A DNA stretch of 64,000 nt from Deltaproteobacteria bacterium (GTDB lineage: Bacteria; Desulfobacterota; Syntrophorhabdia; Syntrophorhabdales; Syntrophorhabdaceae). Below the pieces are notes generated by a model. The model had not been told where the DNA came from, did no database searches, and was given only the letters and a program-made list of their open reading frames with translations. The stretch is taken from assembly GCA_029553295.1 (NCBI GenBank), contig JAKPCK010000130.1, forward strand, positions 1 through 64,000, given 5' to 3'. Made by a program: the position numbers and the translations under genes. Of the stretch, positions 28,253 through 37,340 are shown in pieces. How positions within the stretch are numbered: the first letter of the stretch is position 1; every line of letters begins with the position of its first letter.

Positions 28253-30667
28253 TTGGCGCTCCCAGCATCTAAAATAAAATTTAGCCATACCCCTTCTCAA
28301 TCTATAGAATATATAACAGAGATTCGGGACCTACTGGGAATAAACCAGAGGTCACCAAATATCTCTGTTGAACCATTGCCTTTTTCTTTAGGCGATGTTA
28401 CCGCAGGTGTTGAAAACGAATTCCAGACAATAGTGGAAGGCAAAAGGAATTCTGTTGACCTACCTATAGTAATTGAAGAATCCAGTTATTACAAAAATCT
28501 CATCAGGAGAATAAAAACTGGAGACGCATCTAAAAAAATCATCTCTGAGCTGGATAGATATCTACAAAATAACAAAGACAATATCTGGGAGAATAGCTGG
28601 GTTAGATTCCCAAGAAAAACCCTCGGTAAAAACCTTGATATGATCCTTGATTATGATTTAAAGGCCAATAAAAACAAACCTTATGAGGGAAAAAGAAGTG
28701 ATTGGGACAAATTCATTTTTTTTAAAGATGGCGAAGAGTTTGTAAGGTTACCGGTAAGCTATATATTAAAATTGAGTTTAAGCGATGCAACCGTGTGTGA
28801 GATCAGTGCCTCCAATATAGTTAAAGAAACAGGCATAAAACTGGTGGATAAATTTTTAAATGACAATACATCCCCGGAGGTCCTCTCATTTACCCCTGTA
28901 TTTTTAGATAAAAGCAATAATATTGGCTATGGCATTGCCAAAGAGACATCAAAACGTTTCTTTCTTATCCAGTTACTCGTCATGTATGCCAACAGACGAT
29001 TTGGTCTTATAGATTCTGGCCAAAAAATCTATGTGTATCTCTCATCCCATCCCCCGATAAGACAGAAGGCACTAAACAGCATAATATCTGATGCCTTTTA
29101 TAGGGAATTATTCATGAATCCATGTCTTTCTGGCTGGGATAAGGGGGAGGAAAAATTTCACTATATGGAGCTATGCCATCAAGTTCTATCAAGGAGTCAT
29201 CTCAATACCATTTCAAAATTAAAAGATGCAGGTATAATTACGAGAAATTTAATCGTCCTTCCTGATACATCAAATATTTCTTTAGCAAATAACGGGACGC
29301 ACATAAGCATTGGAAGCAAAAAACTCACCGAACTTCTAAAAGACCCTGACTCTAACTTTACAAACATCGATGAAAAATATCTTGGTGACCTTGTAATAAA
29401 AATAGTGGAACACTTTTTACCTCTATTTGTTGGTGCATATTCAGCTTCACCTTACAGGATTGACTTCTGGGATTTTCATCCAGAAAGGATGCTTGGGTTT
29501 CTACCCCATGAATTGGACTATACACATCTAAGAATGATCTGGCGCAGGTGGAAAAAAAAGGCAGACCTGAGTATCTTTGGACGATCCATTACCCCTTTTG
29601 GACCCCTATGGATTGATAAATTTATAGCGAAGGTATTCGGGTTGAAAGGAGATTTTGTTATAGACTTCCGATTGATTGATTATCTTGTATGCCTTCTATC
29701 TACTGAACAGAGCCCAGGGCTTGATGGCTCTATGGATAATCAGGTTCGTTTAAAAAAAGACCTGGCAAGCCTCGGGGTTTTCGACAGGAATATGTCCATG
29801 TATCTTCTCTACAGGTTAAGAGATTACGAATCAAAAGGTTTTTCAGGATTTGAAGGGCGATTCTACAGCATATTCGAAAGCATATTAGAAGATATGGGTC
29901 AGGCCGCAAGCCTTCAGGTACTTTTGACAGCGCTGGCATATAAATACATCCTCGTAGAAGGTATTACACACGGTCATATACCTGATGAGCCTACTATAGA
30001 AAGCGAGAGAAGACAGATTTTTTTCGGAACAGCCATAGGAATCCCCACCTTTTTTGTAAACAAAAACACAAAAAATAGTTTTATAAAAAGGATTTTACAA
30101 AAAACGACCGGTATTCGCTCAAGTCATAGATACCCTGGTTACATAAGGGTATATAATAGGGAATATCAGAAGGCGCTTATAAGGACTATCCAGGAAGATG
30201 CAACGGATCTTATTGAGGTGATGGGACTTGAAAACACTTTTGATTCATTGAAAAAGAGAATAGATGAACCGGAAACCTACTCTACAGCTTCACGGTTAAC
30301 AAGAGGTATACTTGGAACAACAAAAAAGAAAAATCCATTACAGCTATCTGGCGATGATTTTAATGCAGAGGCAGAGAAATATTATAGAGATAAGTTGCGG
30401 AAAAGACATATGGAAGAGGCGTTTTCTATTGTTTTAGAGGATTTTAAAAAAATAGATTCCCATTTGTTTTGTGATGGCTGTCTTTTAAAAGAATCATTGG
30501 TCTCAATAATCGGCTACACTAATGTCTCGGATTTTTTGCTGAAAAGAAAAAAAGATATCATAAGTGATTGTATCTCTGAAGATGAGATTAAAAAACTCAT
30601 TCAGCTTATGGTTCTATCCATATATATCGATATGAAAGAATATGAATCAAAAGATAAAAGACTGTAA
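28253..30667 (+). CDS. Unrecognised 804-residue soluble protein
   Basis: I do not recognise this protein. It has 804 residues, no signal peptide and no transmembrane helix. The only plausible start is TTG 28253, preceded by GAGGG at about 6 bases; nearby ATGs are out of frame. Notable stretches are YRIDFWDFHPERMLGFLPHE followed by MIWRRWKKKADL (aromatic and charged), the ITHGHIPDEPTIESERRQIFFGTAIG region, and a C-terminal basic helix with CDGCLLKESL. The region is visibly AT-rich and Lys/Asn/Ile-rich compared with the dsr operon. The stop is 8 bases before a PSD-like gene, so a shared operon and a lipid-related role are likely but inferred only. Confidence 0.75.
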   Translation: MALPASKIKFSHTPSQSIEYITEIRDLLGINQRSPNISVEPLPFSLGDVTAGVENEFQTIVEGKRNSVDLPIVIEESSYYKNLIRRIKTGDASKKIISELDRYLQNNKDNIWENSWVRFPRKTLGKNLDMILDYDLKANKNKPYEGKRSDWDKFIFFKDGEEFVRLPVSYILKLSLSDATVCEISASNIVKETGIKLVDKFLNDNTSPEVLSFTPVFLDKSNNIGYGIAKETSKRFFLIQLLVMYANRRFGLIDSGQKIYVYLSSHPPIRQKALNSIISDAFYRELFMNPCLSGWDKGEEKFHYMELCHQVLSRSHLNTISKLKDAGIITRNLIVLPDTSNISLANNGTHISIGSKKLTELLKDPDSNFTNIDEKYLGDLVIKIVEHFLPLFVGAYSASPYRIDFWDFHPERMLGFLPHELDYTHLRMIWRRWKKKADLSIFGRSITPFGPLWIDKFIAKVFGLKGDFVIDFRLIDYLVCLLSTEQSPGLDGSMDNQVRLKKDLASLGVFDRNMSMYLLYRLRDYESKGFSGFEGRFYSIFESILEDMGQAASLQVLLTALAYKYILVEGITHGHIPDEPTIESERRQIFFGTAIGIPTFFVNKNTKNSFIKRILQKTTGIRSSHRYPGYIRVYNREYQKALIRTIQEDATDLIEVMGLENTFDSLKKRIDEPETYSTASRLTRGILGTTKKKNPLQLSGDDFNAEAEKYYRDKLRKRHMEEAFSIVLEDFKKIDSHLFCDGCLLKESLVSIIGYTNVSDFLLKRKKDIISDCISEDEIKKLIQLMVLSIYIDMKEYESKDKRL

Positions 30668-30675
30668 TTGAACCC

Positions 30676-31677
30676 ATGACACAGCATCAGTTTATAGACA
30701 GAGAGGCACTAAAAGTCAAAGATGAGGTATTTTATGGAGACAGGATTATCAGGTTTATTTATTCCAAAAAAAGAGAGATGCCTTGTGTATTATACAAGAT
30801 TTTTAGCTCAAAGAGACTATCTGATTTTCTTGGCTTTTTTTATTATGACTCTTTTATTGGCTCAAAGATAACCAAAACAAAGGAGTTTATGGATAGGATG
30901 GGCATAGATTACTCTGAGTGTCTTGAGAATCCAAGGCTACTTAACACCCCTCGAAAGATCTTTGAAAGAAAAATCCTATACTGGACAAAAAGACCCATGC
31001 CAGAAGATGAGCGCTATATTGTTTCTCCTGCAGACTCTAAGGTCATGCTCGGTTCTTTTGCCGAAACATCACTTCTATATATAAAAAACAAATTTTTCCA
31101 GTATCAAGAGCTTTTAGGGATAGATAAGATGGAGTGGATCGAAAGATTTAAAAACGGTGATTTTGCCATATTCAGACTCACACCGGACAAATATCACTAT
31201 AACCACACGCCTGTCTCCGGACTTGTAATAGATTTTTACAGCATAGATGGCTATTATCACTCTTGTCACCCCGAGGCGATAGTTACACTATGCACACCCC
31301 ATTCAAAAAACAAAAGGGTCATAACAATAATTAACACTGATGTAGATGGAGGGACATGTATAGGTATTGTAGCAATGGTTGAGGTTGCCGCACTTTTAAT
31401 CGGCGACATAGTCCAGTGTTATAGCGAATATAGATATAATAACCCTCAAAACATCTATAAAGGGATATTTTTGAAGAGAGGGCAGCCAAAAAGCCTCTTT
31501 AGACCTGGTAGTTCTACTACCATTCTCCTCTTCCAAAGAGACAGGGTTGCCTTTTCTCCTGATTTAATAAAAAATAGTCGTAGACACGATATAGCAAATA
31601 TATATTCAAGGGGTTTCGGTACGCCCCTTGTAGAAACCGATGTAAAGGTGCGATCACCCATTGGGAAAAAAATATAG
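30676..31677 (+). CDS. Phosphatidylserine decarboxylase-like pyruvoyl enzyme
   Basis: This 333-residue member of the PSD family decarboxylates phosphatidylserine to phosphatidylethanolamine after self-cleavage. Motifs are SPADSKV (catalytic Asp, residue ~114), YHYNHTPVSG (His), and FRPGSSTTILLF. The last aligns with the usual GGST self-cleavage motif, with GSST here; cleavage before the second Ser would give the pyruvoyl group. No strong membrane helix is present, as in other family members. It lies between the unknown 804-residue gene and an Lgt-like gene. Confidence 0.82.
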   Translation: MTQHQFIDREALKVKDEVFYGDRIIRFIYSKKREMPCVLYKIFSSKRLSDFLGFFYYDSFIGSKITKTKEFMDRMGIDYSECLENPRLLNTPRKIFERKILYWTKRPMPEDERYIVSPADSKVMLGSFAETSLLYIKNKFFQYQELLGIDKMEWIERFKNGDFAIFRLTPDKYHYNHTPVSGLVIDFYSIDGYYHSCHPEAIVTLCTPHSKNKRVITIINTDVDGGTCIGIVAMVEVAALLIGDIVQCYSEYRYNNPQNIYKGIFLKRGQPKSLFRPGSSTTILLFQRDRVAFSPDLIKNSRRHDIANIYSRGFGTPLVETDVKVRSPIGKKI

Positions 31678-31689
31678 GTAGGTGGATCG

Positions 31690-32751
31690 ATGCCTTATAC
31701 AGACGAGATATTCGTTATCTCTATATCTCTTGCATGCATAATAATCCAGAGATGGGGTTTTAAAAACCTTCCAAAAGATAGATGGCAGATCCTTGCATCT
31801 ATTCCAATAAAAAAGAATTCTGAAAATAACTGGTCAGGTGTAAATATTACATTCTATGGCTTTTTTATAGCAACTGCCTATACCCTTGGGCTTATTTTTT
31901 CTATTTTGCTTTTGAATTCCATCTCCATATCTACAAGGACAATATTTATTATATTTTTAATCATAGGCCTTATCTGTATCCCAGCATCGAAAATAGTGGC
32001 TAAACTCATAGAAAAAAAGCAACACACCTATACTGTTGGTGGTGCATCGTTTATAGGCATCATAATCACCCCCTGGATTTTAGAGGCGATATCCTTTTTC
32101 AACAATCATTATATTCAAATTGAAAAAGGGATGATTTTTCCCATGCTAACTGCCTTTGCCATTGTCTACGCCTTTGGAGAAGGCATAGGAAGACTTGCCT
32201 GTTTAAGCTTTGGCTGCTGTTATGGAAAACCTGTTAATCAATCACCTGTCTTTATTCAGAGATTAGTAAGAAGATATGCGATTAAGTTTATGGGGGATAC
32301 AAAAAAGGCTGTATATGCTGGGGGGTATAAGGGTGAAAGACTCATACCTATCCAGTCTATCACTTCGTTTTTATACGTTAGGTCATCCATACTGGGAATG
32401 TATCTATTTCTAAAAGGATATTACTATATGGCCTTTCTTGAGGTCATAATAGTTACACAGATCTGGCGAATATTTTCTGAATTTTTAAGGGCTGACTATA
32501 GAGGGGAAGGCAAACTCACGAAATATCAAATAATGGGTATAATATCCATTTTATATTCAATAGTCATTTTGTTTTTCATACCAAGCCCTCCTGTGCTCCA
32601 CACAGATATTAAAGCTGGGTTATGGGCTTTATGGAATCCTGCAGCTATTATTATCCTTATTGCAGTCTGGTATTCCATACTTTTTATCTATGGCAAGAGC
32701 AGGGTCATTGCATCGTCAATAAATTATCGTATAATAAAAGAGAACGTATAA
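31690..32751 (+). CDS. Lgt-like (prolipoprotein diacylglyceryl transferase superfamily) membrane protein
   Basis: This 353-residue protein has about seven hydrophobic helices. Lgt landmarks by eye are TVGGASFIGI (the GGLSxHGG region), GEGIGRLACLSFGCCYGKP (the G-R-x-G-N/C-F-x-x-G motif), RLIPIQ (usually R-HP-x-Q-LYE) and FSEFLRADYRG (FIEFFR-D). The catalytic His of the first motif in E. coli Lgt appears absent. The pattern fits a divergent superfamily member that transfers a lipid moiety to a different acceptor, or an inactive relative. It follows the PSD-like gene by 12 bases. Whether the genome has a normal lgt elsewhere cannot be seen here. Confidence 0.7.
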   Translation: MPYTDEIFVISISLACIIIQRWGFKNLPKDRWQILASIPIKKNSENNWSGVNITFYGFFIATAYTLGLIFSILLLNSISISTRTIFIIFLIIGLICIPASKIVAKLIEKKQHTYTVGGASFIGIIITPWILEAISFFNNHYIQIEKGMIFPMLTAFAIVYAFGEGIGRLACLSFGCCYGKPVNQSPVFIQRLVRRYAIKFMGDTKKAVYAGGYKGERLIPIQSITSFLYVRSSILGMYLFLKGYYYMAFLEVIIVTQIWRIFSEFLRADYRGEGKLTKYQIMGIISILYSIVILFFIPSPPVLHTDIKAGLWALWNPAAIIILIAVWYSILFIYGKSRVIASSINYRIIKENV

Positions 32752-32788
32752 AAAAGACTTTAAAAGATTGCGTTATAAAAGGTTCGAT

Positions 32789-34600
32789 TTACATATCGTT
32801 TGCACATCTATACATAGGCCTTAAATCAAAAGGTTTACATACAATTCCCTCTCTGGAGGTCTTTGCCTCTTTTTTTGCCTTTGCAATCATTGCCCCAAAC
32901 TCGTCTAAGGTTATTTTTTCACGATGGGCAGGTAAACATACCACAGCTGCACTGACGGTTAAAAGTGGAAAAGCCTTTTCTATCCCATCCCTATCAACGG
33001 AGATAATATAGCCACGCCTTCTGTCCTGAGCATCATAAAGGCTTGTTACATCACTTCTGAATTTGAATATAATATCTTTTATAAGATTAATAACATGATT
33101 ACTTTCATAACCGTTTATTTTAATCCCTGCAAAGAAATCATCACCGCCTATGTGCCCGATAAAGAAATCACCTGTATTCATGGACTTTTTCAATATATCT
33201 GCAAAAAGAAGGATTGCTCTATCGCCCTGTCTAAAACCATATTTATCGTTAAAAGGTTTAAAATTATCAAAATCAAAATACACAAAAATATATGTTGAAA
33301 GGGTATCTTCCAGCGCACTCTCTATGTATTCGTTTATTATGGTATTTCCGGGGAGTTTTGTTAATGGGTTCTGGTCTCTTGCAATTGCAATATTTTTTTC
33401 ATTTAGAACCCGAATGAGGGCACGAGAACTCAAAAAACCTACATATCTGCCGTTTTCTGTAATGATTATGCCTTCTGAGTTTTCATCCACAGCAAAATAC
33501 TCCAGTATCTTCTCAATCTTATTATTTATATCTGATATGTAACACTTAACCACAAAATCCATTGTTGTCTTACCAATAGTTCTATTCATGAGCAGGTCTT
33601 TACCGTACTTTGAATAGACATATTCTTTTAATTCCTGCTCTCTTATAATGCCTAACGGCTCATTATGGCTATTGACCACCGGGAAGAAAGTTTTTGTTTT
33701 ATTACGCCTGAATGCCTCAAAAACACTCGACAGTTCTGTAAAATATCTTTTCTCGTGGTTGTATACACAGATAGGCTCTATATATTCCATTTTTTCATTT
33801 ATAAGTTGCCTGTCTATGGTAATATTCCTTTTGTCCCTGAGGCTCAGGGTTCGTATTATCTCATAGGAGTCGCATAGCTCATCAATATCTAAAACAGGTT
33901 TTTGTATAAAATAACCCTGAACAAAATCGCAGTTAATCTCCTTACAAAAATAATATTCCTTTTCATTTTCGATTCCTTCGGCAATAACAGTAATCCCCAG
34001 TATATGGGCAAGATTTACTACCTTTGCCACAAAGAGTTTTTTCTTTGAATCTGCCTCAATGCCGCTTATAAAAAACCTGTCTATCTTTATATAATCTGGT
34101 TCAGTATAGTACAGGAGTTGAAGACCTGAATAGCCTGAACCAAAATCATCTATGGCAATCTTGTATGTCTGTTTTTTATAATTCTTCAGTATCATTAAAT
34201 CATTAGAAGTGCAATCTATTTTATGTCTTTCTGAAATCTCAAAACAGACCGAATCTGGTAACATATTATATCTCTTTAATATCTCAGATGTAAGACCTGA
34301 TTTATAGTCACCGGAAAGGATTACCCTGTTTTCCAGGTTAAAAAATAGTTTAAATCTATGAAATTCGTTTATTCTCTTAAATTTTTGTATTGCCTTTTCT
34401 CGAAGCATCAAATCGAATCTGAATAAACACCCATCATTATATACGCTGTCAAATAGGTCCTGGATTGTAGGGAAACCAAAATCTTGATAATTTCTTAATA
34501 ATGCCTCAAAACCGAGGCAGGAGCCGTTATGGATATTGACAATAGGTTGAAATGCAAAATCTAAATTCTCTGCAGTCTTTTGCCATTCATCTATTGGCAT
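32789..34600 (-). CDS. EAL-CBS-CBS-GGDEF cyclic-di-GMP regulator
   Basis: This 603-residue protein starts at ATG 34600, because GGAGG lies 5 bases upstream; earlier in-frame ATGs at 34612 and 34675 lack a site, and the latter overlaps the upstream gene. The N-terminal EAL domain (1-235) shows FEALLRN, FEISERH, IDDFGSGYSGL and VIAEGIEN, so the metal-binding residues look complete. A CBS pair (~255-405) includes LTKLPGN at its end, and a C-terminal GGDEF domain (~410-580) has GGDDF, an allowed variant of GGDEF. It probably makes and/or breaks cyclic-di-GMP under nucleotide-sensing CBS control. Confidence 0.87.
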   Translation of the reverse strand: MPIDEWQKTAENLDFAFQPIVNIHNGSCLGFEALLRNYQDFGFPTIQDLFDSVYNDGCLFRFDLMLREKAIQKFKRINEFHRFKLFFNLENRVILSGDYKSGLTSEILKRYNMLPDSVCFEISERHKIDCTSNDLMILKNYKKQTYKIAIDDFGSGYSGLQLLYYTEPDYIKIDRFFISGIEADSKKKLFVAKVVNLAHILGITVIAEGIENEKEYYFCKEINCDFVQGYFIQKPVLDIDELCDSYEIIRTLSLRDKRNITIDRQLINEKMEYIEPICVYNHEKRYFTELSSVFEAFRRNKTKTFFPVVNSHNEPLGIIREQELKEYVYSKYGKDLLMNRTIGKTTMDFVVKCYISDINNKIEKILEYFAVDENSEGIIITENGRYVGFLSSRALIRVLNEKNIAIARDQNPLTKLPGNTIINEYIESALEDTLSTYIFVYFDFDNFKPFNDKYGFRQGDRAILLFADILKKSMNTGDFFIGHIGGDDFFAGIKINGYESNHVINLIKDIIFKFRSDVTSLYDAQDRRRGYIISVDRDGIEKAFPLLTVSAAVVCLPAHREKITLDEFGAMIAKAKKEAKTSREGIVCKPFDLRPMYRCANDM

Positions 34601-34631
34601 TGAATCCTCCATAAGAAAAGATAGGTGGCTA

Positions 34632-35051
34632 TTATGCAGCGTCTTTGTATTCTCTGGGGCTGTCTGTTCCTTCATTTATATTGTTGCCCATACTGATCAC
34701 GCTAATTATTCTACTGATTTTTTTTAAATCATTGTAATTTGATATAATGAAAAAAGGGTTGAATCTAAGGCCAAGGGCTATAATCTCCCTGCCATTATTG
34801 GGCAGTATTAATATGGGTATAACCCTGTAAAGATGGTGTTTGTAGGAATATAATTCAATAAGGTCAAACTCTTTTGCAGCAAAGATTACTGCAATGGTGT
34901 TTTTTTCTTTTATTGTTACCAGTCTTTTGGTGAAGGCATCTAAATTGTCAATAACAGTAATCGTATCTACTGAATTTTTATGGATATTCAAGATTTCAAG
35001 GAGTGTTTTTCCGCTTTGAGATTTACTGGGATTGAAAAATATGATTTCCAT
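34632..35051 (-). CDS. Small receiver-like protein of unknown function
   Basis: This 139-residue protein has alternating hydrophobic beta-strands and helices (MEIIFFNPSKSQSGKTLLEIL, then VIFAAKEFDLIELYSY, then RVIPILILP). The order resembles a response-regulator receiver fold, but the usual Asp/Asp/Lys acceptor set is not obvious. The stop lies 31 bases before the EAL-GGDEF start, so they probably form an operon and could signal together. It ends a little above a perfect terminator. I cannot name a family. Confidence 0.55.
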   Translation of the reverse strand: MEIIFFNPSKSQSGKTLLEILNIHKNSVDTITVIDNLDAFTKRLVTIKEKNTIAVIFAAKEFDLIELYSYKHHLYRVIPILILPNNGREIIALGLRFNPFFIISNYNDLKKISRIISVISMGNNINEGTDSPREYKDAA

Positions 35052-35078
35052 AAGCCCTCCTTTGATTTTTTAAGATCT

Positions 35079-35108
35079 AAAAAAGGGGGCATGCATGCCC
35101 CCTTTTTT
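35079..35108. terminator. Bidirectional intrinsic terminator
   Basis: The palindrome GGGGGCATGCATGCCCCC (35085-35102) has an A-run before it and a T-run after it. It lies just after the porin stop (35114, leftward) and just before the start of the small receiver-like gene, so it ends the porin transcript; it works equally in both directions. Confidence 0.85.
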
Positions 35109-35113
35109 AAATA

Positions 35114-36424
35114 TTAGAAATAATAATAGGCACCAAGCCTTACAGCATTGAGTGTCCCTGACGGCTTGCCCGTTGCTGTCCAGTAGCTTCTTGTCCCTGC
35201 TGCCCCTGTGGTATATGATGTCATTACACGGGTATATTCTGCACCGAACTTTATGGCCGGGCTTACATCATACAAGACATTGAATATCCAGTTCTGGATA
35301 TATCTCACGGCATTAGCATATTGAAAAGATGCTTGCTGGCTAAAGCTGTTTCTCTGCCAGCCAAAAAGTAGGTTGGAGGACATCTTGTCTGTAAAGTAGA
35401 ATGTCATCTGTGCCCACCCGCCTGATGTCATAGGATATTTGGCATCAACAGTTGGGTCTCCACCCGGGCTAACAGGTGTTGCACCCATAACAGTGTCATT
35501 TGGCCTGTCATAAGGGTTACCTGGTGCTGCAGGCAGGTAAAGGCCAAGACCCTGACCCATAAAAACATTACCTGTCAGTGCAAGGGCGCCTGTCTTATTA
35601 TTTGCCTTCTCTGGGATAATTGGGATGTATCCATAGAATGAACTACCCCATCTTTTGATTTGTGTTGACTTGTAGTGGTTTGCTGGCCACTGGTATGTAA
35701 CCTTTTCCTTACCCACCATACCACCGAGACCAAAAGAAAGGCTCCTTGAACCTATCTTGCCGAGGGCAGTTGACTTATACTGAAACTCAATGGATGTATC
35801 AGGCAAAAGTGCCCTGCTTTTTTCGTCGGGCTGGGTATTTCCAAAGGTATTGGTTGGTGCTGCAAGACCTATTACCATGTTAAGGTCTTTTGTAAAATTC
35901 TGGGTCAACCTTATCTGGGGAACCCTTACATTTCCCCTCATAAAGTGGTTTTCAGATGCACCCAATACATTTAATGTAGGCAAAAGACCCCATGCCTGCC
36001 ATGTATGACCTATGAGTAGCTTTGTATTTGCCCAATCCATATTCATAAAAGCATGTCTCATTCCAAATAAACCATAGGTTGCTGCTCCCTGGCCACCACC
36101 TGAACCGCCCCTAAAGTCTCCTTCAATAAATGCGCTTGTCTTGGCACCCCATGCATCTGGACCTTTAATACTCAGGTTCAGCCTTGTCTCGCCTCCAGCC
36201 CATGTAACTGCATCGTTGGAATCGTTCATATTTGCAGCAAATGCGCTTCTGTTATCTCTTGATGCAGCCCTGTAGTTATGGGTATTGTTCTGGTCTGTGT
36301 AGACTACATCAAACTTTACATAGCCACCGATAGTCACATCATACTTACTTGTTACGCTACCCGCATAAGAAACTGCAGGTAAAACAAGCAATAAAGCAAG
36401 AAACACTACCAAATACCTTTTCAT
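35114..36424 (-). CDS. Outer-membrane porin
   Basis: This 436-residue protein has a Sec signal peptide (MKRYLVVFLALLLVLPAVSYAG) and a beta-strand-rich mature part (VTIGGYVKFDVVY; AVRLGAYYYF at the end). The terminal aromatic residue is the barrel assembly signal. The order of strands and the TIGGYVKFD opening resemble DcaP-type porins. The start is ATG 36424, with AAGGAGG about 5 bases upstream (a TTG precedes it in frame). A -10-like TATAAT (36452-36457 on this strand) lies about 28 bases upstream. The gene ends at a perfect terminator and is expected to be abundant. Confidence 0.85.
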   Translation of the reverse strand: MKRYLVVFLALLLVLPAVSYAGSVTSKYDVTIGGYVKFDVVYTDQNNTHNYRAASRDNRSAFAANMNDSNDAVTWAGGETRLNLSIKGPDAWGAKTSAFIEGDFRGGSGGGQGAATYGLFGMRHAFMNMDWANTKLLIGHTWQAWGLLPTLNVLGASENHFMRGNVRVPQIRLTQNFTKDLNMVIGLAAPTNTFGNTQPDEKSRALLPDTSIEFQYKSTALGKIGSRSLSFGLGGMVGKEKVTYQWPANHYKSTQIKRWGSSFYGYIPIIPEKANNKTGALALTGNVFMGQGLGLYLPAAPGNPYDRPNDTVMGATPVSPGGDPTVDAKYPMTSGGWAQMTFYFTDKMSSNLLFGWQRNSFSQQASFQYANAVRYIQNWIFNVLYDVSPAIKFGAEYTRVMTSYTTGAAGTRSYWTATGKPSGTLNAVRLGAYYYF

Positions 36425-36731
36425 CAAGACCTCCTTAAAAATTTTTTCTGGATTATAAAAGATGTTTTTTAAGATAGGATTAAAAATCAGTTAATTTTTA
36501 GTTAAATAAACACTTTCTTAGGCATAAATCTCAAAGCGTAACCCTTGAAAAAGACTTCAAACTTTGGGGCATCTCTTCAACTTTAGAGAGATTGATAACC
36601 TCTTGTGTTGATTAGAATATTGAAATCCTTCTTCTATGTCTTTTTTTTATAAATGGCTTTGACAAACTATTGTAGACTTTGTTATACACCTTTTTGAGGG
36701 TTAAAAAATGCAATCCTTAATGTAGAGGGAG
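36425..36731. other. Divergent intergenic region between porin and small-protein operon
   Basis: This stretch of about 307 bases contains no convincing coding frame. It holds the porin ribosome site and a TATAAT (36452-36457, minus strand), an ATCTCT...AGAGAT hairpin near 36572-36593, and a promoter at 36659-36688 for the rightward small proteins. Nothing else stands out. Confidence 0.6.
36659..36688 (+). promoter_or_regulatory. Sigma-70-type promoter for small-protein pair
   Basis: A perfect TTGACA (36659-36664) is followed after 18 bases by TATACA (36683-36688). It is 44 bases before the 36732 start codon. Confidence 0.55.
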
Positions 36732-37034
36732 ATGAAAAGGCCTATGGAGTTTCTGTCATCCATTAATAGTTTTTTTGATAGCTGTCGCAAGACACTCAGC
36801 GAGTTTTTCTACGGCATGACCCTCTTTGAGCTCGAAAAAGAACTGGTAAAGGAAAAGGGTCATCTTAATAACCTGCTGCTGCTTATTGTATTCGGCGACC
36901 TTGTAGGTCTGCCCATCTTTCCTCCCTATTATTCTATGCGTCTTTTACCTTATATCATACCCCATATGGACAAATGGAAAAGGGGTCTACTGAGGGAAAA
37001 GGACTTAACCGACATCGTATCAGGTGACCTTTGA
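36732..37034 (+). CDS. Conserved small protein, paralogue of the CstA-cluster small protein
   Basis: This 100-residue protein has a hydrophobic middle (HLNNLLLLIVFGDLVGLPIF) and a distinctive C-terminal block PPYYSMRLLPY...WKRGLLREKDLTD. The same block appears in the 90-residue protein at 44277-44549 next to the ArsA-like ATPases and cstA. There is no signal peptide; the hydrophobic part could be one membrane hairpin or an interface for binding. It is followed 15 bases later by another small protein. The role is unknown, but the paralogy is clear by eye. Confidence 0.75.
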   Translation: MKRPMEFLSSINSFFDSCRKTLSEFFYGMTLFELEKELVKEKGHLNNLLLLIVFGDLVGLPIFPPYYSMRLLPYIIPHMDKWKRGLLREKDLTDIVSGDL

Positions 37035-37049
37035 ATAAAAGGAGAGGCA

Positions 37050-37280
37050 ATGGACAAAAGGTGTATATATTATGAGACATGCCCCATTCTCACCGGTAAG
37101 GCAGGTGTAGACGAGGCAACCCTAAACAACTATAAAAAGATATACTGCGAGGCAGGCAGGGATATGTGGGGTCTGTGCAGACGCTTTCAGGTCAGGGAGA
37201 TTGTAGGGAGGTGTCCAGTAGAGGTACTCCCTGATGCACCGGAAGACGCATTAGAGATTATCGAAAAATACGACCTATGA
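37050..37280 (+). CDS. Small cysteine-containing protein of unknown function
   Basis: This 76-residue protein has Cys at 5, 11, 33, 43 and 54, including YYETCPILTG and GLCRRFQVREIVGRCP. A metal- or cluster-binding role is possible. A GGAGAGG site precedes the ATG. It is in an operon with the 100-residue protein just upstream. I recognise no family. Confidence 0.65.
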   Translation: MDKRCIYYETCPILTGKAGVDEATLNNYKKIYCEAGRDMWGLCRRFQVREIVGRCPVEVLPDAPEDALEIIEKYDL

Positions 37281-37340
37281 GGTAGAAATAATTTGACTCT
37301 CCAGTAAGTCTATAGTCTGTGTTTGAGGCCAAAGGCCTAT

